Shown: piece after piece, positions 1 through 7,845 of the stretch
Numbering within the stretch: position 1 is the first letter of the stretch
Layout: each line of letters starts with the position of its first letter
NCBI RefSeq assembly: GCF_024448985.1
Contig: NZ_JAMOII010000003.1
Span: 1-64,000 of the forward strand
Source of the DNA: Stutzerimonas stutzeri
GTDB lineage: Bacteria > Pseudomonadota > Gammaproteobacteria > Pseudomonadales > Pseudomonadaceae
Length of the DNA stretch: 64,000 bases
Direction: 5' to 3'
Notes under the pieces: generated by a model
The model's database searches: none
What the model saw: only the letters and a program-made list of their open reading frames with translations
Told to the model about the DNA's origin: nothing
Translations under genes and position numbers: made by a program

Positions 1-115
1 GGACCCAGCAATGCGCATCGGCCGGTACCCGCATATGGCTGCGATGGGCGCAGTAGAACTTGTTGAGTATCGACTGACATTCGGCGGGTAGCTGACGCGG
101 TTTGAGTTCGAGCAT
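1..115 (-). CDS. N-terminal fragment of a probable GNAT-like N-acetyltransferase (cut by window edge)
   Basis: Reading the minus strand from the ATG at 113-115 gives an open frame that runs off the left edge. It starts MLELKPRQLPAEC and continues with a stretch resembling NKFYxxHRSxMR. From memory, a segment of this kind occurs near the N-terminus of some Pseudomonas GNAT acetyltransferases, before the acetyl-CoA-binding core. Only about 38 residues are present, so the acetyl-CoA motif cannot be seen. No strong ribosome binding site is visible. The family call is tentative, and the fragment could be another small enzyme. It would be transcribed away from the symporter gene at 259. Confidence 0.4.
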   Translation of the reverse strand, partial: MLELKPRQLPAECQSILNKFYCAHRSHMRVPADAHCWV

Positions 116-258
116 GAGCAGTATCCGATGACGCAGCGCATGGTACCCGATGAGCGCCGTAACCTGTTCTAGCCGGCCCGCCCGATCCGTTTATCCGATA
201 GCCGCAATTTTCGCTGTAGTGCAGGCTCTGAAGAGAACTACTCCACAGGGCCATAACA

Positions 259-2199
259 ATGATAGATCTCCTGATAGTGGTGGTTTTCATCCTGTACGGT
301 CTGGGTTCAGGCCTCCGCGCGCGCGGAAAGGCCTCTCAGAGTCTCGATGAGTATTTTCTCGCCGGCAAAACGATCAAAGGCTGGAAGGCGGGGTTTTCCA
401 TGGGGGCGACTCAGTTCGCCGCCGATACTCCGCTACTTGTTACCGGCCTCGTTGCAACGGCTGGCATCTTCGCGCTTTGGCGATTGTGGATTTACGGCCT
501 TGCGTTCCTGCTCATGGCTTTCGTGTTCGCGGTTGGCTGGCGTCGGGCCGGGGTATTGACCGATGCCGAGTTGACCCGGGTGCGATATAGCGGCAAGGGT
601 GTCACTCCGTTACGTTTGCTTAAGGCGATCTACTACGGCACGGTGATCAATTGCGTGGTGCTGGCGATGGTGCTGGTGGCCGCCATTCGTATCGCCGAAG
701 TGTTCCTGCCATGGCATTTGTGGCTGCCCGCTGGAGTGTACGAGCCCATCGTGGATTTCATCGCCTCTACAGGCATACAGCTCGGTGAAAGTATTACCGG
801 GCTGGAGCCGGCGATGATGAGCGCCAACAACCTGATATCGATTCTGCTGATTCTCGCGTTCACCGCGATGTATTCGATAACGGGGGGGCTTCGCGCTGTG
901 GTCCAGACGGATGTAATGCAGTTCAGCCTGGCGATGATCGGCACGCTGCTTTATGCCTGGTTCGTCGTCGACGCCGCCGGTGGGTTGGGCGGGCTGACGG
1001 ATCGCATTGTGGAAATCTACGGAGCCGAGCAGGCGAGCAGGATGTTGTCCTTCGCCCCGCCAGCCGATGCGGGTGAGGCGCTGATGCCGTTCCTGGTCAT
1101 CATCGGTCTGCAGTGGTTCTTCCAGATGAACTCCGACGGTACTGGCTATCTTGCGCAGCGAAGCATGGCGTGCCCGACCGACCGTGACGCTCGAATAGCC
1201 GGTCTGGTGTTCGCCTGGCTACAGATATTTCTGCGCAGTCTGTTCTGGCTTGCGATTGCGGTTGGGCTGCTGGTGCTATACCCATTCACTCCAGCCGAGA
1301 TGGCCGGCGATGGTTTCACGGCCGGGCGGGAAGCACTGTTCGTGCAAGGTATCGAGGATTTGTTACCGCCGGGCGTGCGCGGCCTGATGCTGGTCGGATT
1401 GCTGGCCGCGTTGGCGTCTACCGTCGATACACACCTCAACTGGGGCGCGTCTTACTGGAGCAACGATGTCTATGGCGGCGTATTCGCGCCACATGTGCTC
1501 AAGCGCAAGCCAAGGGATCGCGAGTTGGTGCTGGTGGCGCGGCTGTCCAACGTGCTGATTCTGGTGATCGCGATGATCATCATGGCCAATCTCGGTTCGA
1601 TCCAGACCGCCTGGTTTATTTCGCTACTGTTTGGCGCGGGGATGGGTTCGGTGCTAGTGCTGCGTTGGCTCTGGGAACGAATCAATCTGTACTCGGAGCT
1701 GACCGCCATGGCGGTATCGCTGATTACGGCGCCTTTGCTCCTCTATTACTTGGGCACCGATCCGGAGCGCGAATGGATACGTCTCGGAATTATGGCCTTG
1801 ACCACTACATCCGCCGCGATCCTGGTTACCTTCATCACTCCGGCGACGGACGACGCCACGCTCAAACGCTTCTATCGCCGTGTTCGCCCCTTCGGCTTCT
1901 GGCGGCACGCAGCGATGCTCAACGGCATTGGGGCTGCGGTGTCGGTCAAGGCATTAGGGACTCGGTTGTTCGCCGTGGCGGTAACCGCCGTTTCGCTTTT
2001 TTCATTGCTAGTCGGTGTTGGTCGCCTGATGTTCCCGCCGCCGCAGGGCAGCTCCCTTATTAGTTGGCTGTGTCTGGCGGTTGGGTTATTGCTGATACCG
2101 GTCTGGCTGCGAATCGCCATGGGACGACAGTTCGATACGGATCCGGAAGATGAACTATTGCCGGAAGATGTATCGGCGCGAAAAAGTAGCTCGGCGTGA
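259..2199 (+). CDS. Sodium:solute symporter family protein (SSF/SLC5)
   Basis: A 646-residue polytopic membrane protein. Hydrophobic segments are spread along the whole length, as expected for the 13-15 helix SSF fold. The N-terminus follows the SSF pattern: helix 1, then a hydrophilic stretch with DEYFLAGK near residue 30, then a GFSMGATQFAADTPL helix. The segment MYSITGGLRAVVQTD near residues 205-220 matches the conserved SSF region. Family members co-transport sodium with sugars, amino acids, organic acids or similar solutes across the inner membrane. The substrate cannot be read from the sequence. The C-terminus carries an acidic cytoplasmic tail. The ATG at 259 follows a weak CAGGG ribosome site. 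It appears to be a single-gene unit followed by an AT-rich gap. Confidence 0.85.
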   Translation: MIDLLIVVVFILYGLGSGLRARGKASQSLDEYFLAGKTIKGWKAGFSMGATQFAADTPLLVTGLVATAGIFALWRLWIYGLAFLLMAFVFAVGWRRAGVLTDAELTRVRYSGKGVTPLRLLKAIYYGTVINCVVLAMVLVAAIRIAEVFLPWHLWLPAGVYEPIVDFIASTGIQLGESITGLEPAMMSANNLISILLILAFTAMYSITGGLRAVVQTDVMQFSLAMIGTLLYAWFVVDAAGGLGGLTDRIVEIYGAEQASRMLSFAPPADAGEALMPFLVIIGLQWFFQMNSDGTGYLAQRSMACPTDRDARIAGLVFAWLQIFLRSLFWLAIAVGLLVLYPFTPAEMAGDGFTAGREALFVQGIEDLLPPGVRGLMLVGLLAALASTVDTHLNWGASYWSNDVYGGVFAPHVLKRKPRDRELVLVARLSNVLILVIAMIIMANLGSIQTAWFISLLFGAGMGSVLVLRWLWERINLYSELTAMAVSLITAPLLLYYLGTDPEREWIRLGIMALTTTSAAILVTFITPATDDATLKRFYRRVRPFGFWRHAAMLNGIGAAVSVKALGTRLFAVAVTAVSLFSLLVGVGRLMFPPPQGSSLISWLCLAVGLLLIPVWLRIAMGRQFDTDPEDELLPEDVSARKSSSA

Positions 2200-2459
2200 T
2201 TGGACATCCATTCTTGGGTCGGGCTTCATGTCGGCTGATCGGGTTGTATAGATTCGCTCCGTTTGTTGTTTGGCGATCTCAGCCCGGTTAGGCGATAACT
2301 AGCGCAGCGGCGAAACAAATTAAATAATCAATAAAAATAACAGCTTACTTGATATACCTAAAATAAAATGAACAGTAGTTGTGCTCCTCTTGTCATTAAA
2401 ATACGCATCGCGTGAGCGTTACTGCGTATCCGCCATAGTAAGAACAAGAGGGTGTTGTC
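2200..2459. other. AT-rich leader/promoter region of the outer-membrane protein gene
   Basis: The 260 bases between the symporter and the barrel gene are clearly richer in A and T than the flanks, especially 2320-2400, as expected for a promoter. No exact -35/-10 pair stands out. The last 75 bases contain two nested inverted repeats, listed separately, that would fold in the transcript leader. Confidence 0.6.
2386..2451 (+). promoter_or_regulatory. Nested hairpins sequestering the ribosome binding site of the barrel gene
   Basis: CCTCTTGT at 2386-2393 is fully complementary to ACAAGAGG at 2444-2451, which contains the AAGAGG Shine-Dalgarno of the gene starting at 2460. Inside the loop, ATACGCA (2401-2407) and TGCGTAT (2423-2429) form a second perfect 7-bp stem. 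If folded in the mRNA, the outer helix would occlude the ribosome binding site. Translation could then depend on temperature, an sRNA or another factor. The pairing is seen directly; the regulatory role is inference. Confidence 0.5.
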
Positions 2460-2975
2460 ATGAAACGACTTTTCAAAACTTCTCTCCTGGTAGCCGCCAT
2501 GCTTCCCGCTATCGCAGTTGCCGCTCCGGTGGCAGGTGATCGTGAAGTTACCTTGAGCGGTGCGGGAAGTAGCGACAAGGACTTCGACGATACAGTGTTC
2601 TCAGTACAAGGTAGTTGGGGTACTTATCTTGATGAGCGATCCATGTGGGGCATTCGGCAAACGGTTAACGCCCGCGATTCTGAAGGTGAAAGCGTGCAGT
2701 TCGATGGCTCCACCCGAGTGTTTTATGACTACCACTTCGGTAGTGGGAACACTCGCCCATTCATTGGCCTGAGCGTGGGTGGAGTCTACGGCGAGGAAGT
2801 GGACGAGACCTTCATGGGGGGGCCGGAACTCGGCATAAAATACTGGGTTCAGGACAAGACGTTCATCACTGCGATGGCTGAATATCAGTTTCTGTTCAAG
2901 AGCGGAAGCGATGCGCGAGATCGTTATGACGATGGAGCGTTCTTCTATAGCGTCGGTATTGGTTACAACTACTGA
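2460..2975 (+). CDS. Small outer-membrane beta-barrel protein
   Basis: 171 residues. The N-terminal signal peptide has a KR start, a hydrophobic core LLVAAMLPAIAVAA and a likely cleavage site after AxA near residue 22. The mature part shows alternating aromatic/hydrophobic strands rich in G, Y and F, with charged turns. It ends in the aromatic YNY, the usual C-terminal signature for BAM-dependent insertion. Size and pattern fit an eight-stranded barrel of the OmpW/OmpA-barrel/lipid A deacylase type, but no catalytic motif is evident. Start chosen from AAGAGGG eight bases upstream. The gene is visibly less GC-rich than the housekeeping genes nearby and is followed by a strong terminator. Function unknown. 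Confidence 0.75.
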   Translation: MKRLFKTSLLVAAMLPAIAVAAPVAGDREVTLSGAGSSDKDFDDTVFSVQGSWGTYLDERSMWGIRQTVNARDSEGESVQFDGSTRVFYDYHFGSGNTRPFIGLSVGGVYGEEVDETFMGGPELGIKYWVQDKTFITAMAEYQFLFKSGSDARDRYDDGAFFYSVGIGYNY

Positions 2976-2984
2976 TGCATGTGA

Positions 2985-3014
2985 GTGCGATGCCCGGCGG
3001 CATCGCACTTTTAT
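2985..3014 (+). terminator. Rho-independent terminator after the barrel gene
   Basis: A perfect 10-bp stem, GTGCGATGCC (2985-2994) with GGCATCGCAC (2999-3008), a four-base loop and a TTTTAT tail on the plus strand. Confidence 0.9.
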
Positions 3015-3062
3015 CGCTTCGTTTGTTTATTCTTTCGCTTCGCTTGATATAACCATAGCCCG

Positions 3063-3854
3063 TTAGCCTTCAACCAGATTCCGCAAAAAGTTCTGCAAGG
3101 CCAACCCCGGTTCGTCATCTTCCGAAGTGATCATCTGAATTCCCCATTGGCTGAGAATTTCTTCCTGCACCGGGTTGGGTTTGTGCGAGAAGACATAGGA
3201 TATCGGCCGGACGCCAAGGGTTTCGTGTTCGTTCCAGATCTTCGATAGTTTGTAGAACAATAATCGAATGTTGGTATCCGAAAGGCTGTAGCCAATAAAC
3301 AGAACGGCTTTGCTCAATGTGTCCGCGCGCAACTTGATATCCAGCGGCGTTTCGAATTGCAGGCGCTCGTAATAGCTCGTTTCATCGAGCACGATTGAGT
3401 CATCGTCATCGAAGTCGCCATGAAATTTGACGATCTGCCTGACGCCATCGCGGGCCTTTACCAGGTCACTGGCATTGGCGATCTTGATGTAACCAACGCC
3501 ATGAGCATCATGGGCGTTCTCCAACCAGCGGTCGTAGTTGGTCGTGTAGATCGCTGGAAACCGACCTTGAACGATCAGCCGGTGAATCTCCGAATCCCGA
3601 ATCTCGATGCTCTTGTGCCACTCCCGGTCCATCCAGCTGCGCAGTGGCCCGATGTTGCCTTTTCTGATGCGGTAGTACTCGGCAAGCGAGAGGAAGTTTC
3701 CATAGGTATCGAAGACATCGGGGTCGTAATCGAGTTGCTGGGCAATTTCGTTGATCAGGTCGCGCCAGGGCGGTAGTCCGATATTGGCCGACACGCCGGA
3801 GCCTACGAAAAGAATCAGGCGGTTATGCCGGTATGCCTCCAGAAGCTTCTGCAT
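3063..3854 (-). CDS. SIR2-like domain protein (candidate NADase effector)
   Basis: 263 residues made almost entirely of a SIR2-like (SIR2_2-type) domain. Visible motifs are GSGVS at residues 18-22 followed by GLPPW (26-30), TTNYD at 104-108, KFHGD at 143-147 and GYSLSD at 188-193. These are the NAD-binding and catalytic landmarks of the bacterial SIR2 proteins that act in anti-phage systems such as Thoeris ThsA, DSR and SIR2-Argonaute, where they destroy NAD+. N106 and H145 are the expected catalytic residues and are present. There is no extra sensor domain, so sensing would need a partner. The gene starts nine bases downstream of the HAM1-like gene, with a GAGAGG ribosome site. The pair looks like a two-gene operon of lower GC than its neighbours. 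The defence role is inference. Confidence 0.8.
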   Translation of the reverse strand: MQKLLEAYRHNRLILFVGSGVSANIGLPPWRDLINEIAQQLDYDPDVFDTYGNFLSLAEYYRIRKGNIGPLRSWMDREWHKSIEIRDSEIHRLIVQGRFPAIYTTNYDRWLENAHDAHGVGYIKIANASDLVKARDGVRQIVKFHGDFDDDDSIVLDETSYYERLQFETPLDIKLRADTLSKAVLFIGYSLSDTNIRLLFYKLSKIWNEHETLGVRPISYVFSHKPNPVQEEILSQWGIQMITSEDDEPGLALQNFLRNLVEG

Positions 3855-3863
3855 CTATACCTC

Positions 3864-4412
3864 TCAGACCCGGCGCAAGTGATTGATGAAGGCGTTTAAC
3901 GCCCGCTTGCGCATGGAAAGCTCGTTATGGACGCCACCCAACTCGGCGAATGTGCAGGAGTAACCATCGGGAATGAACACGTTATCCCACTCGAAGCCCT
4001 CTGCACCCGCCGGTTCGCGGGAAATTCTGCCGGTAACTTCTCCCTCGAAGAAATGCCGCTTGCGACCGTCGCAGTAGCCGATCAGCGAACGTGCCACCGC
4101 GGAAGAATCGTCCAGATTGCCGATCAGTTCGGAGAAGCGCACGGCGTGCAAACGATCCCAGAACGTCTGGGTCAGGCCGCCGGGGAAACCGTTCAGGCTA
4201 TTGATGAACAGGCCCGAGTGCTCGACGAAGACCGGTTTGCCAATCATTTTGAAGGCGTCCATCAGCTTGTCACTGACCAACTGATGCAGATCTTCGGTTT
4301 GCTGTTCCACGATGCGCACCGGGAAGCTGATGATCTCAATGCCGCTCTGCTCGAGAAATTCCCGTGCGTCGCAAATCTTCTGCTCGTTGACCGATGCAAA
4401 GCGGATCTTCAT
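3864..4412 (-). CDS. HAM1/ITPA/RdgB-fold protein with altered active site
   Basis: 182 residues, the usual length for HAM1 family non-canonical purine NTP pyrophosphatases, which hydrolyse ITP, XTP and dITP to the monophosphate. The fold is recognisable from SVNEQK near residues 7-12 (family T/S-G-N-x-x-K), a SGLFINSLNGFPGG block at 66-79, TGRISREPAG around 127-136 and GFEWDNVFIPDGY at 139-151. However, the family (D/E)DSGL is EHSGL here (64-68), with His at the position of the catalytic Asp. The C-terminal KNxxSHR is replaced by HNELSMR (162-168). Normal pyrophosphatase chemistry is therefore doubtful. It is the first gene of the pair with the SIR2-like gene and has an AGGGTG ribosome site. 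It may bind a nucleotide and gate its partner, which is inference. Confidence 0.75.
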   Translation of the reverse strand: MKIRFASVNEQKICDAREFLEQSGIEIISFPVRIVEQQTEDLHQLVSDKLMDAFKMIGKPVFVEHSGLFINSLNGFPGGLTQTFWDRLHAVRFSELIGNLDDSSAVARSLIGYCDGRKRHFFEGEVTGRISREPAGAEGFEWDNVFIPDGYSCTFAELGGVHNELSMRKRALNAFINHLRRV

Positions 4413-4521
4413 CTAATCACCCTGACTGCTGTTCGAAGCGGATGCCGCATCCGAGCATCGTTATCCCACAGAGTTATGACGCAGCGATGTGCCCAGGGTT
4501 CGGCCTGCCGATCCGCGTCGG

Positions 4522-4971
4522 TTATGGCCGCAGCGAGTGCGGGTGCGCCGGGCACGACTGTTGTCCGGCTTGCAGGATGCGTTCCGCCGGTACCCGCAAC
4601 TGCACCAAGAGGTAGTCGGCGAAGTCCGCTGAGTAGTCCTGCCTGGCAATGGCGAGCGCCATGCATTCGAGCCAGGCGTCCCGCTCGGTTTCGCCCACCG
4701 TCCAGCGTCTGTGGAATTGCGGGATGCTGATGCTGCCGAACTTTTCGGCGTAACGGCGCGGCCCACCCAGCCAGCCACAGAGAAACGCCGCCAAACGTTC
4801 GCGCGCCTCACTCAGGTCCTGCGGATACAAACGGCGTACGCAATGGGCGGCTTCGTGCTCGTCCACGATCCGGTAGAATTCCGCGACCAGCTGTTGGATG
4901 CCGGCTTCGCCGCCGGCTGCCTTGAACGAGGCGTCGCCGACGCCGAACGGAGCGTTGGAGGTTGTACTCAT
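4522..4971 (-). CDS. Group II truncated haemoglobin (YjbI-like globin)
   Basis: 149 residues. The core matches group II truncated globins: a GG-containing N-terminal helix (GGEAGIQQLVAEFY near residues 19-32), RLYPQDLSEARERLAAFL, the conserved WLGGPRRYAEKFG around 66-78, and RRWTVGETERDAWLECM around 87-103. The Trp of the G helix, diagnostic for group II, is present. The position usually occupied by the proximal His, in LRxRHxxF, reads IPQFHRRWTV here, so the His is shifted slightly in the alignment. Such globins bind O2, NO or related ligands in the cytoplasm and are linked to low-oxygen or nitrosative stress. It is divergent from the stress-protein gene at 5100, with an imperfect ANR-like site between them. 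Confidence 0.8.
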   Translation of the reverse strand: MSTTSNAPFGVGDASFKAAGGEAGIQQLVAEFYRIVDEHEAAHCVRRLYPQDLSEARERLAAFLCGWLGGPRRYAEKFGSISIPQFHRRWTVGETERDAWLECMALAIARQDYSADFADYLLVQLRVPAERILQAGQQSCPAHPHSLRP

Positions 4972-5012
4972 CGACTGTCTCGCAAAGGAGTTGATTGTTT
5001 CCGGTGCTGGGA

Positions 5013-5026
5013 TTGATCCAGCGCAA
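5013..5026 (+). promoter_or_regulatory. Possible ANR/FNR-type site between globin and UspA genes
   Basis: TTGATCCAGCGCAA resembles the FNR/ANR consensus TTGAT-N4-ATCAA, with the left half exact and two mismatches in the right half. It sits 74 bases before the UspA start and 42 bases before the divergent globin start. Both gene types are commonly anaerobically induced in pseudomonads. The match is imperfect. Confidence 0.35.
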
Positions 5027-5099
5027 TGGATATGTTCCTGGCGCTCGGGAGCATTGGGCGGTGGTCTATGCTGTTCTCAAATGTTCAATGGAGACCGCC

Positions 5100-5531
5100 A
5101 TGCGCAACATTCTTTTAGCTTTCGACGGTTCGGACAACGCTAAACGGGCGCTGCGATACATCGTCGACTTCGCCGCCGATGCGCCTAAACCGCTTCAGGT
5201 GCACGTCCTGAATGCGCAGCAGGAACCGGTCATCTATGGCGAATTCGTCACCGCAAGTACGGTTGAAGATCTGAACAAGAGCTTTCTTGAAAAATCTCAC
5301 CATACACTGGAGCAAGCCGCTACGGAGTTACAGGCCGCCGGCATACCGCACCAGACCCATGCCGTTCTAGGCGACGTCGCAGCGCAGGTGAATGCGGCGG
5401 TGCAGCAATTCGGCTGCGACACCGTCGTCATGGGCACACGCGGCCTAGGCAGCTTTACCGGCATGTTGCTGGGCTCGGTTGCCAACCGTGTGGTCCATGA
5501 GGTTTCGGTGCCGGTCCTGCTGGTCAAGTAA
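5100..5531 (+). CDS. Universal stress protein (UspA family)
   Basis: 143 residues, one Usp domain. It starts MRNILLAFDGSDNAKRAL (beta-1 and the conserved D-G-S), and the ATP-binding signature GTRGLGSFTGMLLGSVANRV lies near residues 114-133, with G-2x-G-9x-G(S/T) spacing. This suggests an ATP-binding, UspFG-like member. Start chosen at 5100 because GGAGA lies six bases upstream; the frame is open further upstream but lacks family similarity. Usp proteins protect cells during starvation, oxygen limitation and other stresses. It is divergent from the globin gene, which fits a shared low-oxygen response. A hairpin without a T tract (5551-5580) follows. Confidence 0.9.
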   Translation: MRNILLAFDGSDNAKRALRYIVDFAADAPKPLQVHVLNAQQEPVIYGEFVTASTVEDLNKSFLEKSHHTLEQAATELQAAGIPHQTHAVLGDVAAQVNAAVQQFGCDTVVMGTRGLGSFTGMLLGSVANRVVHEVSVPVLLVK

Positions 5532-5550
5532 CCAGAGCGTGTGAGCTGTA

Positions 5551-5580
5551 CCCGTTTCGTCGCGGCTCACGCGAAACGGG
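5551..5580 (+). terminator. Terminator-like hairpin between uspA and yajD
   Basis: CCCGTTTCG (5551-5559) pairs perfectly with CGAAACGGG (5572-5580) around a 12-base loop. No clear T run follows on either strand, so intrinsic termination is uncertain. It lies between convergent genes. Confidence 0.5.
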
Positions 5581-5601
5581 AACAGATTCGAGATCACTGA
5601 A

Positions 5602-5946
5602 TCAATCCGACTTGCCCTTGAGCAGGTCACCTAGGTTGGCGAAGGCCTTAAAGGTTTCCTTCGAGCCCAGATCGCTGCCTGGCCTGGCTTCGGCCTGGTA
5701 CTGATTGTCCGTATAGCGTGAATGCTCGTTGTCGTGGCAATACAGGCAGAGCAGTTCCCAGTTGGAGCCATCCTCGGGGTTGTTGTCGTGGTTGTGGTCC
5801 TTATGGTGGACCGTCAGTTCGCTCAGCCGCTTGCCTGAAAACTCCCGCGCGCAACGTCCACAGACCCAGGGGTACATTTTCAGCGCCTTCTCGCGATAGC
5901 CCTGTTCGCGCTGGGCGTACGGCGTATTCGGTTTGTTCGTGCTCAT
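5602..5946 (-). CDS. yajD: YajD-family HNH nuclease domain protein
   Basis: 114 residues. It contains a zinc-bound HNH module: CGRC near residues 29-32, TVHHKDHNHDN around 45-55 (the catalytic HH), N-W within SNWELLCLYC, and a closing H in HDNEHSR. Length and organisation match E. coli YajD, a small stand-alone HNH protein of unknown physiological role. Such domains cut or nick DNA in other contexts. It lies 31 bases downstream of the YebC-family gene on the same strand and may be co-transcribed with it. Confidence 0.85.
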   Translation of the reverse strand: MSTNKPNTPYAQREQGYREKALKMYPWVCGRCAREFSGKRLSELTVHHKDHNHDNNPEDGSNWELLCLYCHDNEHSRYTDNQYQAEARPGSDLGSKETFKAFANLGDLLKGKSD

Positions 5947-5977
5947 GGTGTTTACCCTCTACCGGAATCCAGACCCG

Positions 5978-6682
5978 TCAGCCCGCCAGGCCGACATAGA
6001 CGTTCTGCACATCGTCATGGGCATCGATGGCCGCGAGGAAGGCTTCGACTTCTTCGAGCTCCGCATCGGAAAGCGTCGTGACGGGGTTCTTGGGTCGATA
6101 ACCAAGCTGGGCCGACTGTACGGTGAAGCCCTGTTCAGGCAGCGCCCGGCAGACCACGTCCATATCGCTGGGATCACTGATGAATAGCGTGGCCCCGTCT
6201 TCGGCGGCTTCGAAATCCTGCGCACCGGCTTCGATGGCGGCCAGTTCCGGATCGGCGTCAGCCGTGTCCGGCGCCGCTTCGATCAGGCCGCAGTGGTCGA
6301 AATCCCAAGCGACAGAGCCGGACGAACCGAGCTGACCCTTGCGGAACAGTACGCGGATCTCAGCGACGGTGCGGTTGACGTTGTCGGTCAGGCACTCGAC
6401 GATCACCGGCACCTGATGCGGGGCGAAACCTTCATAGGTGGTGCGTTCATAGTGGACGCTTTCACCGAGCAGGCCGGCGCCTTTCTTGATTGCGCGCTCC
6501 AGGGTTTCTCGCGGCATCGAGGCTTTCTTGGCCTGTTCCACCACCAGGCGCAAGCGGGGATTCATATCCGGATCGGCGCCGCTGCGGGCTGCGATCATGA
6601 TCTCCTTCGACAGCTTGCCGAAGGTGCGTCCCTTGGCGTTGGCTGCCGCTTCTTTATGCTTCGCTTTCCACTGTGCGCCCAT
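5978..6682 (-). CDS. YebC/PmpR family transcriptional regulator
   Basis: 234 residues starting [18 protein letters not shown]. Family features are the N-terminal block [16 protein letters not shown], the [28 protein letters not shown] region (about residues 43-70), the [19 protein letters not shown] block (about 83-101) and a C-terminal three-domain continuation ending NVYVGL. This variant resembles the YeeN-type paralogue more than RuvC-linked YebC. The proteins are described as DNA-binding regulators, and recent work on the family also links them to relief of ribosome stalling. The frame is open further upstream, but the start at 6682 fits both the family and the GAGAGC ribosome site. It lies next to yajD. 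Confidence 0.9.
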   Translation of the reverse strand: MGAQWKAKHKEAAANAKGRTFGKLSKEIMIAARSGADPDMNPRLRLVVEQAKKASMPRETLERAIKKGAGLLGESVHYERTTYEGFAPHQVPVIVECLTDNVNRTVAEIRVLFRKGQLGSSGSVAWDFDHCGLIEAAPDTADADPELAAIEAGAQDFEAAEDGATLFISDPSDMDVVCRALPEQGFTVQSAQLGYRPKNPVTTLSDAELEEVEAFLAAIDAHDDVQNVYVGLAG

Positions 6683-6895
6683 GCTTGCTCTCGTGCGGGT
6701 TGATTCGTTCGCAGAGATTCTAGCTCTTTGCAGCCGAAGCTGGCACGGAGTGCATGACATCGACCCATGCCGGAAAGAGCCATTCGCGGGGCAGGTTTGC
6801 CGCGTTGCGACTGTATTGCCGAATCCTTTGCTCGCTGTATGAGTGCACGATCGCAAGGGAGGGCTTTAATGATTTTTTAACTTGGGAAGTGCGCC

Positions 6896-7792
6896 ATGGC
6901 ACCCAAAGACCTCCTGCTGGCCCTCGTGGTAATCGTTGTCTGGGGCATGAACTTCGTGGTGATCAAGGTCGGTTTGGACGATATTCCGCCAATGCTGCTC
7001 GGTGCGTTGCGTTTCATGCTTGCCGCCTTCCCGGCGATTTTGTTCATCAAACGTCCGCTACTGCCGCTGCGCTGGCTGCTGGCCTATGGCGCGACCATCT
7101 CGCTTGGGCAGTTCGCCTTTCTGTTCTCGGCCATGAATGTCGGCATGCCGGCCGGGCTGGCTTCGTTGGTGCTGCAATCGCAGGCATTTTTCACGCTGTT
7201 CTTCGCCGCGCTGTTTCTTGGCGAGCGTCTGCGGGCGACCAATTTCATCGGCTTGTTGATCGCTGCGGGCGGGCTGCTGCTGATCGGCATGCAGGGCGAT
7301 CGCAGCATGACCTTGGCTGGCTTCGTGCTCACCATCTGTGCGGCGTCGATGTGGGCGCTGGGCAATATCGTGACGCGCAAGGTGGGCAAGGTGAACCTGG
7401 TTGGACTGGTGGTGTGGGGCAGCCTGATTCCACCGATCCCATTCTTTGCGCTTTCATGGATGATGGAAGGCCCGCAAGTAATCGAAAGCGCATTGCGCGG
7501 TATCGGCTGGAGTTCGGTTCTGGTGCTTCTCTATCTGGCCTTTGGTGCCACCATCCTCGGCTACAGCCTGTGGAGCCGGCTATTGTCGCGCTACCCGGCC
7601 AACACCGTGGCACCTTTCTCGCTACTGGTACCGGTGGTGGGGCTGACCTCCGCCGCGCTGCTACTCGATGAGCATCTTGGTGTGATGCAGGCAATCGGAG
7701 CACTGCTGGTAATGCTGGGGCTGATGATCAACGTAGGCGGCGGCTGGCTGCTGGGCCGGGTGCGCATGGTGCTGGGCAGTTCGACTGCCTGA
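6896..7792 (+). CDS. eamA: EamA-type cysteine/O-acetylserine exporter (DMT superfamily)
   Basis: 298 residues with ten predicted membrane helices arranged as two EamA repeats. The sequence closely follows E. coli EamA (YdeD): VVWGMNFVVIKVGL at the start, the FLFSAMNVGMPAGLASLVLQ helix, FLGERL near the end of the first repeat, and PFSLLVPVVGLTSAALLLDE in the second. E. coli EamA exports cysteine-pathway metabolites across the inner membrane, so the same activity is likely. Start chosen from family alignment, with GGGAAG upstream. It is a single gene followed by a GC-rich hairpin. Confidence 0.88.
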   Translation: MAPKDLLLALVVIVVWGMNFVVIKVGLDDIPPMLLGALRFMLAAFPAILFIKRPLLPLRWLLAYGATISLGQFAFLFSAMNVGMPAGLASLVLQSQAFFTLFFAALFLGERLRATNFIGLLIAAGGLLLIGMQGDRSMTLAGFVLTICAASMWALGNIVTRKVGKVNLVGLVVWGSLIPPIPFFALSWMMEGPQVIESALRGIGWSSVLVLLYLAFGATILGYSLWSRLLSRYPANTVAPFSLLVPVVGLTSAALLLDEHLGVMQAIGALLVMLGLMINVGGGWLLGRVRMVLGSSTA

Positions 7793-7800
7793 CAGCAAAA

Positions 7801-7830
7801 CGCCCCGCACCGGGAGCCGGGCGGGGCGCT
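7801..7830 (+). terminator. GC-rich hairpin after eamA
   Basis: CGCCCCGC at the start of the interval pairs with GCGGGGCG at its end; the inner CCGG repeats can extend the stem. The following bases, CTGTAACTT, give only a weak T tract. It separates eamA from the convergent 43-residue gene and probably serves both. Confidence 0.6.
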
Positions 7831-7845
7831 GTAACTTAGGATATC

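Noticed and set aside
3927-4730. Plus-strand 267-codon frame opposite the HAM1-like and globin genes
   Set aside because: It spans two unrelated minus-strand genes, has no family signal and has no good ribosome site.
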